From positions 101,045,689 through 101,109,688 of the forward strand of contig NC_072793.1 in assembly GCF_028583425.1 (NCBI RefSeq): a stretch of DNA of 64,000 nucleotides, written 5' to 3'. This document shows positions 23,001 through 35,000 of the stretch, in pieces. This DNA comes from Eublepharis macularius (lineage: Eukaryota > Chordata > Lepidosauria > Squamata > Eublepharidae). The position numbers were made by a program, and so were the translations under genes. Each line of letters begins with the position of its first letter. Position 1 is the stretch's first letter. Under the pieces are notes generated by a model. That model was not told the origin of the DNA. It saw nothing but the letters and a program-made list of their open reading frames with translations, and did not search any database.

Positions 23001-26000
23001 TAAGCCCATTGAAATCAACGGCCTTAGACTGGAGTAACTCTCCATAGGATTGCACTGTGAGTCTGGGACCAACCACTACCTTATCTCCAGATCAGCATTG
23101 TCAGGTTAGCATAACACCACAAAGAAATCAGTGCAGAAGACAGTTTTCTACCATGTCTTTTGACGCAAGCATGCATCCCACAAGGACAGACCTATACATG
23201 TCTTAGTTTCCATGGCATGCTTTAAAATTAATGCCATATTCCTTTCTCTAGCCCCAAAAAGATAAAGGACATTCCAGACAAAACTCTCACAGCATGAAGC
23301 ACCTGTGGCTACAACGTCACTGTTCAGCAAGGCAGCAACAGAAGTGATCCAACAGGGCTGTTCCAGGCCTTGTGCACCCTGTAACCCATGGGCCTGCTTC
23401 ACTGTGGTTAGTGGCTTCTTTTTTGAGAGACCCCAGAGGGCTACTGACCTTGAAAAGGAGAGGGAAAACAAGCAGTTATGTCTCATACAATAGCTCCTGG
23501 GTAAAACAGTGTTGATGCTGAAAGACCAACCTTCCAGGTGTTACTCACCCATCATCTGCCCCAGACACCATATGCTCCTCATTGATCAGCTGGATACAGT
23601 CAATGGAACCCCTAATACAAAAGAGACGACAACCACCATTGCATGTACTTGTTTTCAAAAGAAACAACCTGAAGGATTTGAGAGCCAGCAGAAGATACTG
23701 AATATTCCACTGCCAATGCTTGCCAGTTTCGGTAAAGAACTTTAGGACAGTGGATATAAATGCAGGACAAGAATCTCAAAACCATATTCTGAAAAAAGAT
23801 ACTTCTTTATCCAAATATTATTTGAAGAGTCACAAGGATAGAAGTTTCGTTGGTCATCTTGACAGGATATTAGTGCCATCCTCAGTGAGGCACAGACTAA
23901 GAATATCATGCATCACCACCAATACTGCCCCGTTAATCTGCATCAGATGCTACTTAGTTGCTAGATTCGAGTTCAGTAGTACCTTAAAGACCAACAAGAT
24001 TTACAATACAAATGCTAATTACTGCTCTAATCAAGCCGCACTGTAACACTGTACCTTTGCCTTCTGACTCCCTTCCTTGCAACACTCCTCCCACCTTCTG
24101 ACTGGGATGTAAAGGCTCAGGGATCTTCAGGGATCTCCACTCCATCTTGTTTCTGATGAAAACAGCTTTGACAATCAAAGGCTTATACCCTAGACATTTT
24201 TAATTTTTTAAAAAATTACCCTGGAAATCTTCTTGGTCTTAAAGCTGGTCTTGTTGGAGTTGAAATTTGATGTTTTGTTATTAGCAATTACAGGCGCCAT
24301 CCTAAGCAGTTAACTCCATTCTAAGATCAAAAGCATAACTAGTTAGAAGGGAATAATTCTTCTTAGGATATAACTGCGTGTATGCTATGCTCTCTAGAAG
24401 CAGCAATTGCATGGGCAGCAGATGACTCTGATGATGCACCTGTTTAGCCTTTAGCATCAGAACTCCAATTTAACAATCCAACCACTGAATTCTGGATAAA
24501 AATTAATAGTCCTGAATTTAGAATCTCAAATAGTTGTTGCCACAGGACAAAATTAGAAGAGTTCAGAGGCTGAGTCCTAAAGAAAATTTAGGCAGGTAAG
24601 CGAAGCAGCCTCCTGCACCAACACAGAACTTAAGTCTCCAAGAATCAACAGCAAATCTCTTTAATTTCAAAGGAGGACAGAGCTGCAATGAAAAACGTGG
24701 CCAAGGCTAAGACACAGCGTATTGCACAGAAAGCACAAAGTCTTCCTTCCCGCTACACATTCTATGTACAGAAATTCCTAAACAGGGGCCACTCTGGTAC
24801 TTACTGGTGTCCGTAAAACACAAGCTGGGATTCTTCAGGGATCTTCCAGACTCTGACAGTGCCATCCCTGCCCCCGGACGTAACACAGCACTCCCGGCTC
24901 AGGCTGTCCAGTCCCGTAATCACATCCTGATGGCCAAACCTGAACAGGATGAGAGCAGAGGAGATTGCATTATGAACTGCATATATTTCTTCTGGAAACA
25001 TTTCAGCCCTGCCACCCACAATTTCTCGATTGTAAGATTGAACACCTTGCTTTCTATGGCCAGACTAGTTACTGATGTTCAGAAAAGGAAGGTTTGCCCT
25101 GAGGGTTTTCACAATCAATAGGAGTCGGGCCTCCTGCGTTCTCCACAGTTGTGAATGAAAATACTGGCAGGGCAAATTCACTCACCACAAACCACAGTGA
25201 TGGAAAATGTCTCCTGGGATCCCTTTGTCTGCTTTTGGGACACCATGATCTAGATTAGACATGGGCATGATCTGAATTACGATTTCAAAAAGTCCCCGAT
25301 TTTGGCATTTGCTCCATCGTGACTCAGCTAATCGGTTCTGTCCACGGCAACCGATCCAGCAGTCGGGAGTTTGCTTGTTCAGGACGTGATCGGATATATC
25401 AGTTTCTGTTCGGAATTGCAGACACTCAGGCACCAGTAATTAATTCCCGGGGCAACGGAGTCAGGAATGAGCTGTCTTTGCCCTCCTTCTGTCGCCCTCA
25501 AAACACGAATGGAAGCCCAGCTTTCCTTGATTAGCAGGCTTCCTTCCAACCACGGAGCAGCAACCCAGGGGAGGGAGGGGGAAGGGGGTGGGCACAAAGG
25601 AAAGGCAAAAGGCAGCGCGGGAGGCTGGGAGGCCGTCTGCGCCGTTCACCTTTCCCCAGGACAAGGGGGGGATGTACTAAAACGAATGACAGGATTGCCC
25701 ATTGAAAATAATGGGAGAGGCTTGAATGCCCGTTGGAAATAATGGGAACCTGGAATGCCTATTGACTTGCATGGGCTCCATTGAAACACATTAGAACAAA
25801 AAAAAGGTGCACCTTCTTTGCACCTTTTTTTTTTTGCTCTAATGTGTTTCAATGGAGCCCATGCAAGTCTAAGGGCATTCCAGGTTCTCATTATTTCCAA
25901 TGGGCATTCAAGCCTCTCCCATTATTTTCAATGGGCAATTCTGTCATTTGTTTTAGTACATCCCACAAGGGGTGCGTGGGCAAGCCAGCCGCCCCTTGTC

Positions 26001-29000
26001 CTGGGGAAAGGCAAAAGGCAGCGCAGGAGGCTGGGAGGCCACCTGCGCCGTTCACCTTTCCCCAGGACAAGGGGCGCACGGGCAAGCTCACCGCCCCTTG
26101 TCTTGCGGGACAGGTGAACGGCGCGGGCAGCCTCCGAGCCACTCGTGGTGCTGCCGGCTTGCTGCGTGGGCAGGAGCGACTCAGGAACGCGCGCTCGCGC
26201 GCAACAGCCTGACTACGGTTGCTCTGGGCGCTGGCCTCCCCGATTTCCGATCTGATTTTGGACCGGAAATGAGACTTGATTGGTTAGAATCGGGTACCTG
26301 CGTTCGGCGGCGCCACAGAATCACGATCAGCTAAATCGGGATTATTGTTTGGATCGTGCCCATGTCTAATCTAGATCAAGTGGGGCTAAGCTGCTAGAAA
26401 AGGGCAGTGATTGAATGGAGAGTAAGGGACAACAGGGCTGAATAAAGAAATTCTTGTCCTGGCACAGACAATTACAGCTGATGACATTAACAGCCTCTAC
26501 AAGCAGCCAGGCAGGGTCCTTGCTTCTTAAACAAATGATGGTCACACTATAAAACTGCTGTTATTAGGAAAAAGGTTCCAATGAAAGCATTCTATACAAT
26601 TTTCCACAGCTGCAGCAGCCACACAAATGTAGTCTGGCAGCTGTTGGCCAACTATTAAAGAAGCACAGCTGCCATAAAAAAAGAACATGTCTATGAACCA
26701 TGGAGGTTTCTCCATCTCCATAAGCAGGGCCATAACCTGCAGAGAAGTTATGTCATTTATATTTCCAACATATACTAAGTGCTCTACTCAGTGTTGTGGC
26801 CCTAATCCAATGAATACACACAAAACACACATGACTTACAAGGTTTCCACATAGGCATTCTCTGCCACATTCCACACTTTGACTGACCGATCATGTGAGG
26901 CACTGTACAACTGGTGTGTGCCTTTTCGGAAAGACAGGCCCTACGCAGAGGAACAGGAAAAGAATTTGGGGTAGAACTGTGGAATGAATAATCATTAAAG
27001 GAAGGGGCAGTCTGGTGGATTGTGGATTAATCCTCTGTCACAACCTCTGAACTATCTCTGCTGGATCTACTCCACCTCAATACTATTGAATACAGCATCA
27101 GAGCAATACAAACAAGCCACAGATCGGGGAAAGGACTTACACCCCTTTAAGAATCCTATGACACTTAAGCTGAAAGGTATTGTTATTTTCCACACACATT
27201 AAACCAAGATTTGTTTTATTCCTTTATGATTGCTACCTCCAAGACTACTACCATCTTTGATTTCTACTACCATTCCCATTTGGCTATTTCTAGTTCTGGT
27301 AAGGATATATTGTCGAAGGCTTTCACGGCCGGAGAACGATGGTTGTTGTGGGTTTTCCGGGCTGTATTGCCGTGGTCTTGGCATTGTAGTTCCTGACGTT
27401 TCGCCAGCAGCTGTGGCTGGCATCTTCAGAGGAGTAGCACCAAAAGACAGAGATCTCTCAGTGTCACAGTGTGGAAAAGATGTAGGTCATTTGTATCTAC
27501 TCAGGAGGGGTGGGGTTGAGCTGAGTAAGGATACTTTACACTTTCTTTTTAGGCATAAAGCCAAAACATACATTTTCCTCCAAGCTTTTATTTAGAAGTT
27601 CTATCTTACCAGCTTTTTAATGGTCTGCCTCTATTTCAGGGATAGTTTTTATGCTGGGTTTGCTTTTAATATTGGGACATTATCTTAATTGTAAGCTGCC
27701 TTGAAAAACATATTCTCAGAAAAAGGAAAAAAAATCCTTGCAGAAATGAAATAAATATCCATTCCCATTTTTGATCTGGCCTTCCCTATGATATAGAATG
27801 AAGCAACTCACGCCCCAAACATAACAAACTTACCAAAACAGTACAGCTACTAATAACATTGATTTTATCAGCCAGGGTAACTGCAGCTGACTGACTGAGG
27901 ACATCAGGGTATTTCTATTAAGTCTGCCCTCCAGGTTTATGTGAAATCGTATGTCTAATACTTCCTTCATATCAGAAAATGGCATTAAATGGTCCCATAA
28001 AAAGCTATGTGGCTGTCAAATTCTGTGTGCCTCTTATAATGATAACAACATTCAATTTATATACTGCCCTTCAGGACAACTTAACACCCACTGGGAGTGG
28101 TTTACAAAGTATGTTATCATCCCCAAAACCATCACTCGGTGAGGCTGAGAGAGCTCTGGAAGAACTGCGACTGACCCTGGGTCACCCAGCTGGCTTCAAG
28201 TGGAGGAGTGGGGAATTAAACTCAGTTCTCCAGATTAGAGTCCCACCACTCTTAACCACTACACCAAACTGTCCCAACTGATCCACCACATAACTCTTTC
28301 TGCCAAGTTCAAATCACTCACCGACACAGCATCACGATGACCTGTGAACTTATACAGGTGCTGGCAAGTTGCAGCTTCCCAGATCATAATGAGTTTGTTC
28401 TTATCTCCTGTAGCCTAGTCAAGAAAGAACAAGGCAAGACACTTGTGTCAGGTACCCTCAGAAGCAACAGCTGCTACTAGAAGTAATAAGGAGACTCAGT
28501 CACAGACTATTAATACAGACTTATGGACTGGCTCTTCTATCATCATGCAATGTCTTCAGATCAAAACACTGGAGACACCCAGCTATGCTGCAAGCCAGAG
28601 CAGCAATATCTCTACTTTGTGTTCTGTTAGTAGTGTGTCTATATGGGATCTGCTTTCTCAGAAGAGAACGGTAGGTTCCCTTACCAGGTATTTTCCATCC
28701 GAGGAGACAGCCATGGAGAGGATGTGTGCCGTGTGGCCGTGACTTTCCTCTGTCACTTTCTTCCCTCCATGGATCACATGAAGCTTCTTCCCACTCTTCA
28801 CATCCCCTAAGATACGAAGTTCTATTTAGCTCTTAGCAGGACAAAGCCAAAAATCAACACACATTTTAAAACCCTTTAATCAATACTTGGGAATTTTTCC
28901 TTGCTCTGCCAACTCAGTGCTCTGCAAACCAGAGCTGCTGAACTAGAACTCATAGCTAGGGAGCCAGAGTGATGCAGTGGTTAGACTAGGAAGTCCAGTC

Positions 29001-32000
29001 ACTTCTCCTAACAGGACCTATCTCCCAGGGTGCTGTGAAGATAAAATGGGGCTGGGGGGATAGCACTCTGTATGCCATTCTGAGTGACTTGGAAGGAGTG
29101 GTGTGGGATAAAAATGAAGATAGAGAGGTGGGGAAGCAAATGTGGTCATTTTTCTGATAATGAAGAAAGAACAACTTCTACAATGGAAAGAAAGGTTAAA
29201 ACGTAAAAAGCACATTGCCTTTTTGTAGAAAGCAAGACTTACACTTGATGATGGAGCAGTCTTTGGCTGCAGAAAAGATGTATTCATCATCGGGTGATAT
29301 GACTAAACAAGTGATGGGCAGCCGGTGACCTCGTAGTACACGGATGTCAGCTCTGTCAGGAAGCTGCAACTGTGCAGAGTACAAGTTAAATCAGCCTTCA
29401 GGTCCAAGCATCAAAGTGAATGGTAACTCTGCAATATGTGAGCTTACCATGTTCGGAGCAGAGTCAAACACCTGTTAATGATGGTTCTTGTGGAGGCAAA
29501 GCATCCAAGCTAATAATGTTCTAACTGGCTCAATAAACTCAAAGGGTTTAAAAAGACAACCTCTCTAGCTTGCTTTTTCAAAAATTCTAAAAATAGCTAA
29601 CATATATTAAAACAGTAATCGCATAACACACACGTTAAGTATTCCATCCATAAAATATCATCCACCCCACAATGTACAAGGCTTACTATTTACATACCAC
29701 TCAGATACACAAAAGCAGCATCTACATAGCTATCAACAAAAGGCTTATTGAAAGAGACAAGTATTCCAAGGCTTTCGAAAGGCCAAAAGGAGAACAGGTT
29801 TGTATCAAACCTAGAAATAAGCAGTCCAGTGCAAATGGTTCCAAATTGGTGTTATATACTGAAATATGCCTACTCTACTGATTCTGCAAGATGACTCTGG
29901 CCAACCTATGCCCTGGAATCAGTAAAAAATTATTCAAACCAACTGGGAAAATTCATTGTTCTGTGATAAGACCCTTAGTTCTTTGTGCAACGTGATGTAA
30001 CCTCCAGAAACAGACATTTTCTGTTGCCTCCCTGTGATGGATGGTTTTGAGTTCCAACCTGCAGGAGCATCAGCCAATCACTTTCAAGCAGTGCATTAGA
30101 ATGTTGAAAGGGGCGGGGGAAAGAGTTTGGCAGTTTATCTGCTGGCCAAATGACATAGTTGGGGGTTGTTGGCTTTTGGTGGGAGAAGAGTTAGGAGGAG
30201 GTCGGCTAGTTAAACAGGGAGTCCACTAGGGGCTTAGGTATTCTGAAGTTAGGTAAAGTTTGGGTGCTGTTCCTCTCAAAAGCAGTTGAAAGTAAAAAGC
30301 TTTTCTGTTCCACATTATAAGTCTGACTCAGTCAAACAAGAAACCTGTTTTGTAATTGTAATGCTTTCTCGGGCCCCAGTTCTCCAGTAACTTTGTTACA
30401 GTAATACTGGGCAGGAAAACAAAGGAACGACCAAGCCACACATGCCACTGAAATAAACCTGTTTCTTAGATGTTTTCATCAAGCCTATATTGTGGCTCCT
30501 TAGAGCCTATAATCCCCTCATAATAGGTCAAGCGAATGCTGAGCAACAACCTGAGTGCAGGCACTGCCCTCACTGAAGACCTGAAAACCAAGCAGTTCAA
30601 AAAGCCTCAGGTACAAAAATAAAAGTATATTTTAAAACTTATATAGTGTGCAATTTAAGTCCCTAGTTTTTAGGCTGGGAGACAGGCTGTTGTCATACTT
30701 CCCAATACTAGCAACATGAGTTTTCCCATTCCCATACTACAGTAGATGAAAGGGGCAATATGGGTAACTCAGAAACCTAAAACCAGGTCAAAAATTTCAA
30801 AAGGGAGCATTTAACCATCCAGATATGCAAATTCTTGGAAGTCTAAGCATTTAGACTTGACTACTACATAGAAAGGCCATCTCAAAATATTGTCCAGTAA
30901 GAAGGGAGAACACTTATTTAAAATTAGAGAATAAGAGAAACATGTTTAAGAAGAACAAGACCCTTGATAGAGAAAATAAATATCTTCCACTTCAAGGAAC
31001 AGCAACAACTCCTCTTGAGTTCTGCAGGGAAGCAATTTCTACTTACGTTTTTGGCAATTTGTCGCTGTAATTTTCCTTTCTGTTCAAGCTACAAGAGAAA
31101 GAGAAAATAAAAATCACAATGATCACTGCAATTGTTTTCTCCCACTTGCCCCCCCCCCCCCAAGCAACCTAGGAATAAACAGAGGAAAAAAGCATATAGG
31201 ACTCAGCACAATGCAACATTAATATACTGCTCAGAGCCATCCGTATCCTCCTCCATAACTGCTGCAAAACAAACAAGCCATAAGTTCCTACATCTCATGA
31301 TTGTGGGGGTAAATTTTCACAAAGATTTTTCACAAAGATGACCAGAAGTAAGGCAGCAAGTGTCCTTTACATCTGTATTGCATACTGAATTTTTAGAACT
31401 TCAGAATATTTGAAATTTTGAAGAGGCGACATTATTTTGCATATTATCAGTACTGAAAATTCAAACAGCTATCCTCTTGGATACCTAGAACTGTTTCTTG
31501 GAAATGTCTCAAAGCAGAAGACCTTGTACAAATTAACACACAAGCTAAGGAATATGCTGTGATCCAAAATTTCCCCTGGTTCATGTCTCATCTCTGCCAC
31601 ACAGTCATTTAGTGGCTTTAGGCAAATCATTTTCCCTCCATTTCAGGCCTCAACCTCAGCCCTCCATCTGCAATATGGGGATAATCCTGTTGCCCTACCT
31701 TACAAAACTGTGCCAAAGATTACAGTAAGATAATGTAAGTGCAGTACTTTGAGGAGTGAAAGCACTATACAAATGCTGAGTAATGCATTATAATTGCCAC
31801 TATGGGTATCTGAAGAAAGAAATCAAGCAAAACTCAGTGGAAGGTCATACATTTTCCCTACAGAAGGTCCGTTATATCCCTTCATGCTCTAGTTTAAAGG
31901 ATCTTTGCTAGGTACGCTGGGCCTCCAGTCACAGCAGACCACACGGAGCTAGATGGACCAATGAGCTGACTTAGTCAAGGGTAACTTTCATGTATTCACA

Positions 32001-35000
32001 CACAAATATTCTAATAATAATATCTGAATTATATACCGTCCTTCAGGCTAACGCTCATTCAGAGTAGTTTTCAGAGTGTGTTGTTATTATTTATTTATTT
32101 CTATTCCGCCCTCCCCATGAGCGGGCTCAGGGCAGATAACAACGTATTAAATTACAATTAAAAATTCATCTACATCAAAACATTAAAACAACAGTGTATT
32201 AATACACATTTAAAACAGGATGGTGGACAGCCTTCACAGGGAGGGTTAACATTTAATACACCCCTTTTTTCAGACCGGTGGAGGCCCGGCGAAAGGATAA
32301 TAGGTCCTCATGACAATCACCCTGTGAGGTGGGTGGGGCAGAGCAAGCTCCAAGAAGCTGTGAATGACCCAGCTGGCTTCAAGTGGAGAAGTGGGGAATC
32401 AAATCTGGTTCTCCAGATTAGAATCCTACCATTCTTAACCACTACACCAAACTGGTTCTAAGAAATTACTACAAAGAAATTCAGACAAAATATACAATTG
32501 TTATACATTTGTGAGCCTTGGGCTAGACACGGTCCCTAACCGTGCTGAGCCTATGGACAGCAGGAAACTACAACACTCACAAATACCACAGTGAAGATCA
32601 CTGGCCTAGGATGTCCTTGCCCCTACACAAGTTAGTAGCACCTCTGTGACTCATCTACAGTAACACCACAACAGAGTCAGGACTACCCATCCATTCTACT
32701 ATCTGTGCTCTTGTAAATGAAGAGCCAGCTCACACTTCTGGAGCCTCTGTGGCACTGAGGCAAAGACATGCTCACTGATCTGTGTGGTCCCTTTCTGGTG
32801 TAGGATAGAAACACAGAGCTGCTCTCCTTCAACCCCTCCCCACGTATCCTACTCACCACATCTTCCTTCAGCCGACCAGCAACCAGGTCTCTTTCAAAGG
32901 CCTCTTCTTCTGCCTTCTCCTCTTCTGCCCACACCAAAAGACAAACAGCACATGAGTGACATGGCCCAGAAAAGGACAAAAATTAACAATGGGGAGTGGA
33001 GGCTGGGGCACTGGGGGGGGGGTGATAAATGCAGCCTTTACTAATCACACAACAGACTGCCCCCCAAAAGACCAAGATACTCCGGCACAGATATAAACCA
33101 ACTAGTAGCCACACGGACAGCCAGTGAGGTGTAGCAGTTAGACCACTGGACTAGGATCTGAGAGATCCAGGTTGGAATCCCTGCTCTGCCATGGAAGGGA
33201 ACTGGGTGAGCTTGGGCCAGTCACACTCTCTCAGCCTAACCTACCTCACAGGGTTGTTGTGTGGATAAAATGGAGGACAGAATGATGTAAGTTGCTTTGG
33301 GTCACCATTGGGGAGAAATTTGGGGCAAAATAAAAAAATAAAATGTACACACATCAAACATATGGTTGCTGTTTGATATGGTGGTGCATGCCAATTCTCT
33401 ACCCATGACCATTTTATTACATGTAGCAGCTCAGTGCACATAACAATGCTACTTTTAGCTTTGTTTGTGCAATCTAGTGAATTATAGCCAAGTCCATTTC
33501 AAATGCTCAAGGTTTTATTGGAAATTCAAGAAACTTCCCTAAGAATCAATACCTACTGTTTCTTTACCATTAGCATTCTTTAAAAGTACTTTCTATCTGT
33601 ATACCCAAGAGCTGAGTGTTTATGATACCAGCATACAGTATAACTCAGTACAGCACATGCTTTGCATGCAGGAAATCTCAGGTTCAATCTGTGGAATCTT
33701 CAACAAAAAAGACATGCTGGAAGGTGCTAGAAGAGATCCTCTGGAGAGCCACTATGAGTCAGAGTTGACAATGTTATGCTAGATGGACCAGTGGTCCAAT
33801 CTGGTACTAGACAATGTCCATATATACTTATACATGTTTAAGTGCCTTCCAGCCAACTAGAGGGCTAAAAACTCTTAATTTTCTGATGGCCCAAATATAT
33901 TAAGCTGAAGACCATCTTTCACCTTGCTGTCGAAGCTGCTCCAAGTATAATTTTGCTAATCTCAACTTCTTCTCTTGTGGTGTCTCTTCTATCTCCTCTT
34001 CTGCTTCATTGCTCTTTTTCTTTGCAGGGCTATGAGAAGATTAAACAGAGAAAGAGACAATTTACATGAAGGATCTCACCACCCCTTCCTTGATAACCAG
34101 AGGACAGAGAAAGAATCTTTGTCACTTCTTTGAAGAACAAAATCTCTATGTGCTGTTATAGCATCTTTGAAGTGGCCTAGATAAATACATAGACCCTGTA
34201 CATTTCAAGAAGAGATTGCAAAAATACTACCCAAACTTCCTTTATGTGTATCCCAAGAAGATGTGTATCTTCTGAGGCTACAACTTTATTTAAGCACATA
34301 AAACAACTGCCCTCCTAAGCTAAGGAAAATCCTAAAGGGGTAATATCTTAAGAAGAGCTCTGCTGGATCCATGTTGCCTAGCAACACATCTCACATAGGG
34401 GCCAAAGAGTTGCCTGCGGCTAGGCACATCATTACCTATCTGGCTCAGAATCACTGGAGATCTCCTCATTCAGTTTGGAGCCAGCTTTCTGCCAGGATCT
34501 CTCTTCTGCCACTGGAAGCTAGAAAATAAGAGATTATTTCAAAACACAGACTACCACTGAAGACCCAATGCTCATCCTCTGGTATTGCAGAATAGGAAGA
34601 AATATAGCTTTCCTTATGATACATGCTGCATAGACTGAACAGGTAGGGAGATAATATGCATCCTTGTCTGACACCTTTACCAATTGGAAACCATTCTGTT
34701 TCCCCATATTCTGTCCCAACAGTAGCCTCTTGTCCAGACTACAGGTTGCACATCAAAACAATCAGATGTTGTGGTAATAAGTTGCTGGATGAAAACTGGG
34801 GAGCTCCTGTAGCCAAAGCTAATTTTACACACACAAGAATCTTTATCAATAATTCTACCAAGTAGATAATGTCCAACCATTTACACAGTTCAGGTACAAG
34901 ACTGTGGCTGCGTATCTATTTGGAGTGTTAAGTTTCTCAGATGATTTTAAGAGATCCTTACTGCTTCCTCAAACAATCATTCAAGTAAGACAGACATCAT

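Noticed and set aside
25379-26334. Several overlapping frames of 70-140 codons on both strands
   Set aside because: They arise from the GC-rich palindromes of the hAT-like element; the residue patterns mirror each other and show no domain.
33115-33190. tRNA-like head with A and B boxes
   Set aside because: Part of a SINE with a body and A-rich tail; no full cloverleaf or acceptor stem, so not a tRNA gene.
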